Of a stretch of 64,000 bases of DNA, positions 32,067 to 43,011 are shown piece by piece (within the stretch, counting starts at the first letter, position 1; each line of letters begins with the position of its first letter). Position numbers and translations under genes: made by a program. The notes under the pieces were generated by a model. That model was not told the origin of the DNA and searched no databases. It worked only from the letters and a program-made list of their open reading frames with translations. This stretch comes from Microstegium vimineum (Eukaryota > Streptophyta > Magnoliopsida > Poales > Poaceae): NCBI GenBank assembly GCA_022036555.1, contig CM039120.1:23402227-23466226 (forward strand), written 5' to 3'.

Positions 32067-33294
32067 AGAAAGGAGATTTCTGATTACTTAAATGATCCGT
32101 CCAAGAAAGTTGAAAGGCGTCTAAGATTTCAAGCTACCAAGTATGTGCTCCTTGACGATGAATTGTATTATCGGACGATTGATGGAGTTTTACTCAGGTG
32201 CCTTGGTAAGGAGGAATCAAAAGAATTGATGGGCGAAATCCATGAAGGTGTGTGTGGAGCACATCAATCGGCATTCAAGATGAAATGGATGATCAGGCGG
32301 AATGGATATTATTGGCCGACGATTATTGAAGATTGCTTCAACTATTTTAAAGGATGCCAAGATTGTCAGAAGTTTGGTAACGTCCAGAGGGCACCTGCAT
32401 CGGCAATGAATCCTATAATCAAGCCTTGGCCGTTCAGAGGATGGGCTATTGATCTCATCGGCCAGATTTATCCATCGTCAAGCAAGGGGCATAAGTTTAT
32501 ACTCGTTGCTACCGATTACTTCACGAAATGGGTGGAGGCGATTCCTTTGAAGAAGGTGACATCGGCAAACATGGTGGATTTCGTAAAAGAACACATCGTT
32601 TACCGATTCGGTATTCCTCAAACTATTACTACCGATCAAGGAACAATGTTCACATCGGGAGAGTTTGATGAATTTGCTGCTAGTTTGGGGTTCAAGGTAT
32701 TAAATTCTTCTCCTTATTATGCTCAAGCTAACGGTCAGGCTGAGGCAACTAATAAAGGAGTTATCAAGCTTATTAAGAGCAAGATTGAAGAGAACCCTAG
32801 AAGGTGGCATATGGTGTTAAATGAGGCCTTATGGTCATATCGGATGGCTTGTCATGGTGCAACTAAAGTTTCGCCGTATCAGTTAGTCTACGGACATGAT
32901 GCTGTCCTGCCTTGGGAAATTAAAAGATCAATTGACGACCGATGATTATGCTACTCTTATGAAAGATGAGTTAGAAGATCTAGCAGGTCATCGGTTAAGG
33001 GCTCTAATCAGCATTGAAGAAAACAAGAAAAGGGTTGCCAGATGGTATGACAAGAAGGTGAAAGTAAAGCAATTTGCCGATGGTGATCTGGTGTGGAAGT
33101 TGATTTTACCGATTGGGACTAAAAGTCCTAAGTTTGGAAAATGGTCCCCTAATTGGGAAGGTCCTTATCGGATAAAACAGTCTGCTCCTGGCAATGCCTA
33201 TATTTTGGAAACTCTCGAAGGAGTTGCATTCTCCAGAGCAATCAACGGTAAATACTTGAAGAGATATTACCCTAGTATTTGGGTAGATGCATAG
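32067..33294 (+). pseudogene. G2 integrase
   Basis: Continues in the RT frame after the TAG at 32064-32066. The HHCC zinc module is near 32250-32380 (HEGVCGAHQ ... CFNYFKGCQDCQ). The catalytic core shows the three acids in AIDLIGQ, TTDQGTMF and NGQAEATNK. Near 32925-32945 a one-base shift moves the C-terminal domain (KDELEDLAGHRLRAL; YDKKVKVKQFADGDLVWK; WEGPYRI) into another frame, ending at 33294. Integrase inserts the DNA copy. The core is intact, but the stop before it and the shift after it break the polyprotein. No chromodomain is visible, as expected for Tat. Confidence 0.88.
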
Positions 33295-33422
33295 AGTGCT
33301 CGTTTGAATGCCGATGGAAAGAAAAGTTGTATAAACATCGGTAAAAGCGTACTGACGTTATGTTACAGAGCCAAAATCAAGTGTTACTGATTACATTTGC
33401 CGATGTGATAGAATTTGACAAA

Positions 33423-36400
33423 TTACAATAGGGATTGGATAGCTGATATCGCACGCAGGCGAATTTGTTCTATCTCTTCCATCTCCCTAGCGTCATCATC
33501 GGCAGATCCTTCAATTGGTTTCGTCTTCTTCTTCAGCAAGATAGCTTGTCGGGCGTTGTTATCCCTTTCTTGACGCAGAACCTTGATAGTGTCGGCCAGT
33601 TGGGCTTTCTTTTGGCTAACTGCGTTCAAGGCTTCTTCAACTTTTCTTAGCTCGGCCTGCAGCTCTCCTTTCCTTGCCGATAATTGAATGAATTCTTGGT
33701 CAAGATTAGTGCCGGAAGCTTCTATTTGGCCGATGACTTTATGCTTCTCATCGGCAACGTGCTTGAACTTAAGCATTTCTTCTCCGAGCTTTGATCGGGC
33801 AGTCCTATCGGCTATGCGACGGGAGAGCCTCTGGTATTGGAGTTGCTTGCTATCGAGGGAAGTCGCCTGAAAGAGTGCTTCTTTTGTATCGGTAGAGAGG
33901 TGGCCTTGGATATCCTTGAAAGTTGTCCTTGCTGCAGTTGAATTCTGAACGAGCTGGGATGTATCTTGTTGCAGCAGGGAGAGCACTGCTTCGAGCTTGG
34001 ATTTGACCTCTGCCGATAGAACTGGAGCAGAGCTTTCTTCGTCCTCGTCTTCATCGGGAATATTAATGGCGAAAGAGAATAAGCTGTCTGCCGGAGCAGG
34101 GCCTTCTTGGTTTTCGTTATCATCCTAGAAGTTGACGCCGAAAGAGAACAAGCTGTCGGGGGAGTCTTGGGCCTGAAAAAGAAGAAGTTAAGATGCGCCG
34201 ATCATAAGGTTATACTGCAAAATTTTAGGTAACTGACTTACCATCTTGAAGCGAATTTCTTGCCTAGGATTTGGCATGTCGGCTGGTATAGCCTCATCCT
34301 GGAGATCGGCAGCGGTTGCCGATGAATTTACCTCCGTGAGGGGAGTGGTTGGTGCTGCTTCTGCTGTGACGACTAGCTCTTGTGGCGACGATGTTGTCCT
34401 CTGATCAGGAATTTCATCAGGTATAAGTATCGGTTCCGATGCCGATGCCGTTGCAGCCGGTTCTTGCGGGGTTGGTGTTGTTCCCTGGCCAGAAGCTTCG
34501 TCCATCGGCTGCTCGGGGATGGATGCCGACGATGGTTTCTGCCGTTGGTACGTCGGCAGTTGGGGATGCGACTGGAGTCGATGGCGTAGATGGGGTGGCT
34601 AATCTCAGGCGCCTTTTCTTCCTTGATGCAGCAATGGGAGAACCGGCCCGTTTTGATGAAATCTGGGGGGCATCGGCAGCAGGACTTGGAGAAGTTTGAA
34701 CGTTTGGAGTAGCTGCCGATGACCTCATTGCCTGAAAGTGTTTAGTACGAGTTATATAAAGTAAATATTGCCGATGAGTAGTATGTGATCGGTATAAGTG
34801 AATATAAGATTTACTGCAAAAGCCCGTGTCAAAGCAGCAACAACAGCAGCTGATGTAGTCATGGTTTTTGCAGGCGTCGACTTGGGCTTGAGAGGAACCT
34901 TAGGTACCTTCTGAGGGGTGAAGGTAGCCAGTGTGGGCATTGTTGCCGATGAGTGATATAGGACTCATCACTCGAAGATTGAAAGGTTTGCCACTCCTGC
35001 TCATTTTTGGGATTGGATCATCAACCTGTTAAGCATAAGAAGGTCAGATACCGATGATAGGAATAAAGTAATGAGGAATACATCGGGATTAAAAACTTAC
35101 TGCGTCATCGGGAACGACGTGATTGGCGTCAATCATATGCCGATAGTAGTGTGATGACTTGGCAACTAGTTGATATCTCCATTCTTGCCACCAGAATTTA
35201 TATTCATTCGTGATGAAGGATGTTGGTGCCCAGGAGGATAAGTCAATATCTGAAGTATCAGCATTTGGGGGAGGTTGACGACCTTGTTCCAGTCTATGGA
35301 GCTGGAGATGATTTGCCTTGGTTTTATCACCTTGGCATAGCAGAGCTTGATCGGCAGTTGGCCGAATGCCAGTTGTCTTGCCGCTGCCGCCGGGTAATAA
35401 AACTCGAAGGACGGAGGAGCATTCTTCCTAGTTCCGAAGATGTTGACTGGAATGGTTCGAGGAATAATACTGGCCTTCATGATTATTTGATTTTGAGGCA
35501 CATTCCCATCGGTAAGGTTGAACAGCAAGGGAAATCGGTTGTCCTCATTAATATATGGCCACCAGAGTCGTTCTGAAGCAGGGATTCCATTGTAGAATTT
35601 CTAGAAAAACATGCCAAACTGCTCTGCATCGGCATCGGTTCTTGGTAGCACTATGATAGCTTCTCCGAAGTTGAGTGGAGGTCGAGTTGCCGATTCATCA
35701 TCTCTGAATATATAGTTCTCCGATATGTCCCTTGGAAATTGTAGGGCGAACAAGTCAAACTGAAGGACTTTGTACATGTGTGCGTTCAACCACATGTTTA
35801 TGAACCACCAGGGACCCCCGAGGTTGCCGATGGGCTCGCCTAGCAGTAACTTCTTGGACACTTGGTGTAAGAGGCGATATACCGATCCAAGAAGATATCG
35901 GCTGAGAGGGAGTCTTGTTCCATCGGCTAGGAGTTCTGCTGCTGGGAGATACATTGTCGTCGGTCTGACTATTTTGCCACAGAAGATGAACTTCTCCAGC
36001 CACATGTTCAAAAAGATAGCGTATTCTCTTTGGTTTACCGATCCAGTCTTTTGGTGCTCTTGAATATAACCGGTCCAACCACCGATGTTCCGTGTGTTCA
36101 CTTTATATTTAGCCTTCCGATGGAACAGGGCTGAGACATCGGCAGAAGAGACATCAAGGCCGGTCAGCATATGCACATCGACAAGGGTAGGGGTGGCTGG
36201 TCCATGTCTGAATAGGAAGGCATTCATGGTGTCAGACCAGAAGTAGGAGGCCGCTATCATCATGTTCTCGTTTTTCTCCATATCGGCGATGGAGAGTCTG
36301 ATGCATTGGTCTAAATTGCGCTCTCCCCAATAAACCTGCTATGTTCTAATTACCCTAAGATACCAGTTCTTCCACCCTTTGGTTGATTTAGGCCATGAAC

Positions 36401-36697
36401 GAAAGGCGTCCTTCCATAACCCTAGATTGAAGCACTCAGACTTGAAGGGGATACGGTTGGCTTCCGCGTTGATCAGATAGCTGGGGTCAGGATTTCCCAT
36501 TGGGCCTAGGCAGTTGAAGTTGGACTGCTCAAGGGGGATTACTACTTTGTTGTACAGTTCCTAGGTTTCGAAAATAAAAAGAAGGATCAAAGAAGGAAAA
36601 GGGGAGAAAGGTACGGAATCATGCGAAAAGAGAATTGGTAGAAGAGAGGATGAGGAAGGAGTAGGCTTACTTTGGGGATGTCGACTTGGATCGCCAT
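33423..36697 (-). pseudogene. G2 antisense gene: plant mobile domain (PMD) protein with coiled-coil tail, five exons
   Basis: On the strand opposite to gag-pol. Proposed exons: 36697-36671 (MAIQVDIPK), 36560-35101, 35025-34815, 34731-34242, 34172-33423, with donors GTAAGC, GTAAGT, GTAAAT, GTAAGT and AG acceptors. Exon 2 encodes a PMD-like domain (LVDVHMLTGLDV, FLNMWLEKFIFCG, LLGSVYRLLHQ, WWQEWRYQL, HMIDANHVVPDDA). Exons 3-4 are a basic then Pro/Ser/Ala-rich linker with RKKRRLRL, a possible nuclear signal. Exon 5 has two similar acidic DSLFSF repeats and a long coiled coil. Damage: TAG at 36339-36341, 35601-35603 and 34125-34127, and shifts near 35225, 34950 and 34500. PMD proteins such as Arabidopsis MAIN and MAIL1 act in gene regulation and transposon silencing; the role here is unknown. 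It ends 129 bp from the convergent pol. Confidence 0.75.
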
Positions 36698-36873
36698 TGG
36701 AGTTGGAGGGGTTCTTGCGGATTGTATTCAGCTTGAAGATGGTACTGTTGCTTGAACTCGCGGAGCTGTTCTTCGGAGTCGCCGCCGAAGTTGAAGACGC
36801 CGAGGTTGAAGACGGAGGCAGGTGAAAAGTGAAAGTAGGCCCAGGGTAAAAAGGCAGGTTGGAGTGTGGTAAT

Positions 36874-36881
36874 TTTTATAG
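36874..36881 (-). promoter_or_regulatory. TATA box for the G2 antisense gene
   Basis: TATAAAAA on the minus strand, 177 bp upstream of the ATG at 36697, followed by a C/T-rich leader. It suggests that the antisense gene has its own promoter inside the element and does not rely on the LTR. Confidence 0.5.
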
Positions 36882-37121
36882 CCCTGGTCAGGGGTATTTT
36901 GGAATTTCTGCTCGTACTGTACAAGAATGTGGAAAGGCCTACAGTGGATGTGCGCGATAATCAAGGAGATATGATCAGATTTGCAACTATTTGCGCTGTG
37001 ATCGAGGGATTTTATTAATAAATTGCGGTTCTGCGCGCGGGGATCGAGGAAGTTGTGCAGTTATCTCGGAAAGAACGGCTATAGTAGAAAGAATTTCGGC
37101 GCGTAAAATGTTATACACTCC

Positions 37122-37137
37122 GAAATTGGGGGGCATG
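37122..37137 (+). other. Polypurine tract of G2
   Basis: GAAATTGGGGGGCATG directly precedes the 3' LTR. Confidence 0.8.
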
Positions 37138-38139
37138 TGTTGACACCGTTTTTTGGCACGTGTCAAATGAGCTGAGACTTATGTGGATCGGTGGCCATTT
37201 TCTATCGGCATCCAGAAGTCATCGGTAAAATTTACCGATGGGAGTGCGCTGTAAGAAGGCTAAGTTTGTTGCCGATGAAAGCTAGATGATTCTTGCCGAT
37301 AGAGGTTAATTGGTGAAGTCAAGTCACCAGAACTGCAAAATTGCCAATTGCCGATGAGGAGATGTTGCCGATGCCGATTGCCGATGGGCATGGAAAGCCG
37401 ATGGGCATAGGGTGATGTGGCAGTTAACGTCAGCAGAAAGTTGCTGGTGGCAAAAGAAGGAAATCGCAGATTAAAGGAATCTGCCGATGGAAAGTTGACA
37501 TAAGGAAACTGGTGATTTTATACCAGTATTGTTATAGTAGTTTAAATCCGACTCTTGCATGAGTCATTTGTTTTCCTTTAAAATAGGCGTGTTTGTTTAG
37601 AAAAATAATATTGTTATTTAGATCCGACTCCTGCGCGAGTTTGTTATTTCCTTAAAGTTAGGAGTTTTGTTTAGGGAAGATACGAGTCGTGTCTTTGTAC
37701 ACCATGCGGGAGTATAAATATGTGCCCAAGGGCTGCGTGTAAAAGGATATATCCAATATCAATCAAATCAATTTACTCTTATTCCACTTTTAACGCAATT
37801 TACCCTTTATTGCATTAGTCTTAGTTTATCAACGAGTTCTTCAAGCTTCGACGGACTGCATCACCTTGATCTCCGTCAAACCCTTGTAAGTCCCGCGTGG
37901 GAGTACCTCTGAGCTTTGACATCCGGGCGCATCGCTGTTGTCTCATTCAGCTCTGCTCTAGTTATCCTGATCAAGTCTGAGTCTTGGCATCCGGGCGCAT
38001 CGCCATTGCTCTGTTCAGATTTTGTTCTAGTTATTGTCCTTGTCGATTAACTGGTCAAATCGACTGGCACACCCTCGGATATCGAATTTCGGGTATAAGC
38101 CCGAGGTGTTCGCAGATCCTGACGCTTTTTGTGTCAACA
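37138..38139 (+). repeat. 3' LTR of G2
   Basis: 1002 bp, TGTTGACACC to GTGTCAACA, TATAAATA at 37713-37720. Followed by the target duplication CACGT. Confidence 0.92.
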
Positions 38140-39260
38140 CACGTAGAATTCTCTTCTCGAGTCTGTGTCTTCCTGAGTTTGAGTGAGTCTCAAACCTCAC
38201 TATGGAGCGAGAGATCTAGCAAAAACTTGTGCGATATCATGAGCGCAATCCTCAGATCAAGTCCAGAATTTTCGACACATAACGCAGTGACAATGGCACA
38301 TAATTCAAGAATGCTCACTTTGCAACTCTTTGCTCTTCTTTGGGACTCGATCACTAGTTTTCCTCACCTCACACTCCCCAGCAGAACAGTGTTGTTGAGC
38401 GCAAGAATCGGACCCTTGTTGAGATGGCCAGGACGATGCTCGATGAGCATAGGACTCCTAGGCGGTATTGGGCCGAAGCACTCAGTTCTGCTTGCTATGT
38501 TTCCAATCGCATTTTTCTCCGAGCTTTCAAGAAAAAGAATTCTTATGAGCTGAGATTTGGGAGACCACACAAGGTAAGTCACCTACGGGTCTCTGGGTGT
38601 AGGTGCTTCATCCTCAAAAAGGGCGGTAAGTTGGATAAATTTGAATCACGGTCTTCTGACGGTATCTTTCTTGGTTATTCTACTCACTCTCGTGCTTATC
38701 GTGCACTTAACCTTGAGACTAACCGGGTGATGGAGACTTATGAGATTACCTTCGATGAGACTATGCCCTCTGTTTCCACTGCTTTTGATCTTGTAGGTGA
38801 TGATGAGGTGAACACTAGCATTTTTGTGGAGGAGCAGGACGAAGCCGATTGGGGTGATCCCGAGCCAATTCCACTGGCTGCCCTCATCGATCCTACGATG
38901 TCCACTTCAGCTCACGGTCCCGATCCGACCACTTCCTCTACATGGGGGCCATTTGAGAAGCTTCCTTAGTCAGTGCCCGTTGCACCTGAGGGAGCTCCAG
39001 CTGCTGTCGAGGGGGAGGCCACTTCGTCGAGGAAGGCTTCCCGCCACATCCAGCGGCAACACCCACCGGAGAACATCATCGGCGACATTGACCGTCGAGT
39101 CACGCGGTCCAGGTCCTATCTCTCTCACTTTGCTCATTCGGCTTTTGTCGCTTCTTTTGAGCCCCGAGAAGTTGGACACGCTTTTGAGCCCCGAGATGTT
39201 GGACACGCTTTTGAGCCTGGGGTTAATGCCATGCATGAGGAGTTAGAAAACTTTGAGTGA
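38140..39260 (+). pseudogene. C1 gag remainder fused to integrase by deletion
   Basis: 38140-38278 continues the C1 gag (compare C4 at about 57935-58070). At about 38278 it changes abruptly to the integrase core (SDNG motif), so roughly 3 kb with the rest of gag, protease and the N-terminal integrase is missing. The integrase then reads VERKNRTL-like, RYWAEALSSACYVSN, FGRPHKVSHLRVSGCRCF, KFESRSSDGIFLGYSTHSRAY and the variable linker. Stops lie at 38967-38969 and 39258-39260. A 30-bp tandem duplication near 39160-39220 repeats FEPR-VGHA. It cannot integrate on its own. Confidence 0.8.
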
Positions 39261-40698
39261 AACCACGTTTGGGTCTTAGTTCCTCCACCACCTAGTTGCC
39301 ACCCCATAGGTACCAAATGGGTTTTCAAAAATAAACAAAGTAAGGACGGGGTGGTAGTGCGCAACAAGGCTAGGTTGGTACGTTTGTCAAAAGGAGGGAA
39401 TAGACTATGAGGAAACCTTTGCTCCTGTAGCTCGTTTAGAAGCCATTAGAATTCTTCTAGCTTTTGCGGCTTCTAAGGGTTTTAAACTTTTTCAAATGGA
39501 CGTTAAAAGTGCTTTCTTAAATGGCTACATAGAGGAGGAAGTTTATGTTAAACAACCTCTCGGTTTCGAAAATCCCAAGTTTCCAAACCATGTTTTTAAA
39601 CTTCACAAAGCTTTGTATGGTTTGAAACAAGCACCTAGAGCATGGTATGATAGGCTAAAAACCTTTTTGCTCGCTAAGGGTTTTAAAATGGGATCGGTAG
39701 ATAAAACGTTGTTTCTCCTCAAGCAAGGCAAAGACACTCTCCTTGTCCAAATATACGTGAATGGTATCATCTTTGGTGGTTCTTCTCATGCTCTTGTTGC
39801 CAAGTTGGCAGATAATATGAGCAGGGAATTTGAGATGAGCATGATGGGAGAGTTGACCTTCTTTCTCGGGTTGCAAATCAAGCAAACCCAGGAAGGGACG
39901 CTTGTGCACCAAGGCAAGTACATGAAGGATATCTTGAAGAAGTTTGACATGGGCGAGGCAAAGCCCCTCTCGATGCCCATGTCGACTACAACTTCCTTGG
40001 ATGCGGACGAGGAAGGAGAGGCAGTGGATCAGACGGAGTACCGAAGCATGACCGGGTCGCTTCTGTACTTGACAACGACTCGGCCGGACATTCAGTTCGT
40101 CGTCTGCTTGTGTGCACGCTTTCAGGCGTCCCCGCGGACTTCGCACAAGTAGGCAGTAAAACGCATCATGAGGTACTTGCGCTTCACTCCTGAATTTGGA
40201 CTTTGGTTTTCCCCCTCTTATTTTCTTGCGCTTTGTGGTTATTCTGATGCCGACTTTGCCGATTGCCATCTTGATCGGAAGTCCACTTCTGGGACTTGCC
40301 AGTTTCTCTGGTCTTCTTTGGTGTCTTGGTCTTCTCGCAAAGAGTCTAGCGTGGCACAGTCGACGTGCGAAGCTGAGTACGTTGCCGCGGCTAGTTGTTG
40401 CTCGTAGTTGATTTGGATTATTGCCACTTTGAAAGACTTTGGTCTTGTGCTTACTAAGGTGTCTGTGCTTTGCGATAGCACAAGTGCAATTAGTGTGGCC
40501 AAAAATCCTATGCTTCACTCTAAGACCAAGCACATTGAGGTCCGCTTTCACTTCTTGCGTGATCACTACGAGAAGGGCGACATTGACCTCCGGCATGTTG
40601 AGACCCAAAACCAGCTTGCGGACATTCTCACAAAACCTTTGGATCAAGGTGCGCTTTCGCGCCTTCGGGGCGAGTTGGGTGTTTGCTTCCCTTTTTAG
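39261..40698 (+). pseudogene. C1 reverse transcriptase and RNase H
   Basis: Copia RT: GTKWVFKNKQ, a frame shift near 39380, FAPVARLEAIRILLAFAA, QMDVKSAFLNGYIEEEVYVKQP, LYGLKQAPRAWYD. The catalytic box reads IYVNGIIFGG, with both aspartates of the usual YVDD replaced. RNase H follows (GYSDADFADCHLDRKSTSG; CDSTSAISVAKNP; LADILTKPL). Stops at 40150-40152 and 40405-40407. The second stop and the one at 39258-39260 lie at the same codons as stops in C2. The protein ends at 40696-40698. The RT is certainly inactive. Confidence 0.88.
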
Positions 40699-41543
40699 TT
40701 GAGGGAAGCTCTTTGTGTATCATAGTTCTTTTTGGTTTTTATTTTGTCTTTCCTTTTTCTTTCTTTCTTTTGGTGTCTTTTTAGTTTTTAGTTGGTGTCA
40801 TTGCATTTTGCATCTCATTTGCATTTGTGACATAGTTCATTTTAAGCTTCATACCTATAGCCGATATAATGAATCTATGCTCTGTTTGAGGTGCTTTATG
40901 TGTCTATGGTGTTGCCTAACTTAGACTCTCTTTGATCTCTTGATATGCAATAGAGCTAAGTTAGAAAAGCTTTAAAACTGAATTTAATTCCCCAAGTCAC
41001 CTCTGAAATGGCACTAGCATGGGTAGGCTTTTGAAGATCCTTCTTGGCTGCCTTGTGACTATGGCTCTTCATTGTTTCATTCACTTCCATTGAGAACCAT
41101 GATTAAAATTGATCTAAAATGAAATTGCTCTCTATTTTGTGAATTGGAAAGATCGAGTTGGGTCCGCATTGTGAGCACTTCACCGTGTGTTCGAGACTGC
41201 TTCCTATATGGGTGGAACTTGAGCGGTGTCGTGTATGACAAAAACTGGTGTGTCAAGTTCTTTGACTTCGCCCGGTTGGTAAGCAGTGGCATCACTTTGC
41301 TTACAACCACTCGCATACAACTTAAATGTGCCTAAAACTGAAATTTTGGCTGCGAAACTCTGAAATGAAAAAATTATTCAGTTGGGTCATTGGCCTGTTG
41401 TATGAACTTTACTAGGGATAGTTCTAATTGCTATACATGAGATTGCTTTGAGATAGATCCTATCTTGTTTGCCATGTTTAGTTGTCTCTAGGAGGTGATA
41501 CACATTCCTTGCTCATAGATGTAATCTTCTCTATTTTGGCTTT
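40699..41543 (+). other. C1 3' UTR, truncated
   Basis: T-rich, no gene. Matches in inverted orientation the 3' UTR of C2 (about 49900-50722). It stops at the G1 LTR start; the PPT and 3' LTR are missing. Confidence 0.7.
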
Positions 41544-42908
41544 TGTTGACGGTAATTAAGAGCTATTTTATCACCATCAAAATACTATCAACATCCTCAT
41601 TTCCAAAGGAAAACAAGCATAACCTGAATATATTGAGCCAAATAATTGGTTCCACATGTCCCTTGACTATTTGATGCAGGTAATGACAAATGGGACCTTC
41701 TGGGAGCCAATGGGCCCACATCAAGAAGATTAACGTGACAACTCAACTCAGAACCAACATCTAAACATATGACAGGTGGGACCAGCACCCAGGAGGCAGA
41801 GGTGGGCCAGGGCCCACTATAGAGATTCGACTGAATCCCTATAATGGCCAAACAGGCCCCACTTGCCCCCCTGAGTACTGGGCTACCTTCTAGAAGGTCA
41901 GGGAGGGCCCACATGTCAATGGGGGGTTCGGCTGAATCCCCCTAAGGCGTTTTTCACCTCCCCAACCGACCTACTCACTCCCCACATGGTGGAAATCAAC
42001 ACCCTTGATGCTTAGGCGGTTCTGAGGTCGGTTGGATCCAACGGAGCTTTATGAAGGTGACACGGATCGCTGACGTGGCACCAGAGTAGCTCCTACTCCA
42101 CCTCTAGCTATAAATGGACCCCTAGAGCTCCCTATTCATTTCATGCCTCATTGGAGAAACTACTCTCTAGCCTCTTAGCGGAGCTCTTCAGTAGTGTTAT
42201 GCTAGTTGGAGGAGAGTGAGGAGCCTTCTAGAGAAAGCCCCGGGTCTGTCGGGAATCTTCTCCGGACTTCTTCCTCAGCGGATGCGAGTGTCTTGTAAGT
42301 TTAGCACTTGTAAGTGACTTCTTCTAAGTTCTTTATAGTATTCAGTGTTCTAAATCTGGTTTAGCTGTTATACAACTTTTCCTGCTTGATCATCGCTTTG
42401 CTCTGAGTGAAGTGCTTTAATCTTAGGCCAAGGTTAAAGTAGTAAGATTAGTGTAGACGTGGTGTCTAAGCTTAATCTTGCCTTTGTAAACCGCTTATCG
42501 TGTGGATTATTTGTGGATGCTAGTAGAAGGTGACAACTCTATCTAGTCTTTGTATTCCACCACGTGTGTCAGATAAGTTCTTAAAAGGTAAGGCTTCAAT
42601 ACAACGTGACAGCGCGGTCCAGTTAGAGTTTTGTCCTCTTTCTGATCTATCCCATCGCCTCCTGCAAGAGAAGGGCCGATAATGCCAGTATAACCAGCTA
42701 TCCCTTGTTAGACATCTGTGCTATCTTGAACCTCTCAACCTAGTTATCATAATCTCCCTTGACCATCATAGGACATATCTTTAATCCTAGTTAGATCACT
42801 ATCGTTCCCTGAGGAAAATACGATACCTGGAATACTCCCGGTGAAGTGCTACATTGGTATAATCTGTGCTCTTGCGGATCTATCCAATAGTCATAAGAAA
42901 TACCAACA
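41544..42908 (+). repeat. 5' LTR of G1
   Basis: 1365 bp, TGTTGACGGTAATT to ATACCAACA. TATAAATG at 42109-42116, about 800 bp before the LTR end. The end block GTGAAGTGCTACATTGG and GCTCTTGCGGAT corresponds to the LARD LTR in the opposite orientation. Confidence 0.88.
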
Positions 42909-42916
42909 AGCATTTC

Positions 42917-42934
42917 TAGCGCCGTTGCCGGGGA
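42917..42934 (+). other. Primer-binding site of G1 (tRNA-Asp type)
   Basis: TAGCGCCGTTGCCGGGGA, eight bases after the LTR, with one mismatch (A for G at position 2) to the tRNA-Asp complement found intact in LARD. Confidence 0.85.
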
Positions 42935-43011
42935 ACGGTAGCTTTTAACTAGTACCCTTTGGTCCTATTTTATCTTTTGTTTGATTTCATCTTTTCACTC
43001 CACATACACGT

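Larger units (their letters stand above)
25350..38139 (+). mobile_element. G2: complete Tat-lineage Gypsy retrotransposon with antisense PMD gene
   Basis: 12.79 kb, bounded by LTRs of 1007 and 1002 bp and a perfect 5-bp target duplication CACGT (25345-25349, 38140-38144). Order: PBS, gag, protease, RT, RNase H, second RNase H, integrase, then 3.8 kb with a five-exon gene on the opposite strand, then PPT and 3' LTR. A second RNase H and an antisense ORF before the 3' LTR are known marks of the Tat lineage. By eye the LTRs differ at about 30 of 1000 positions. The hexamer GCCGAT/ATCGGC is extremely frequent throughout. Confidence 0.92.
23215..41543 (+). mobile_element. C1: Copia retrotransposon, internally deleted, interrupted by G2, 3' end lost
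   Basis: Forward element with 5' LTR (23215-25091), initiator-Met PBS, gag start (25155), the G2 insertion (25350-38139), a gag-to-integrase deletion junction near 38278, integrase, RT, RNase H (to 40698) and a 3' UTR cut by G1 at 41544. The 3' LTR is missing. It belongs to the same family as C2 and C4. The gene order integrase before RT is diagnostic of Ty1/Copia. Confidence 0.85.

Noticed and set aside
39655..40647. 330-codon open frame on the minus strand
   Set aside because: Exact antisense shadow of the C1 RT and RNase H; no family features.
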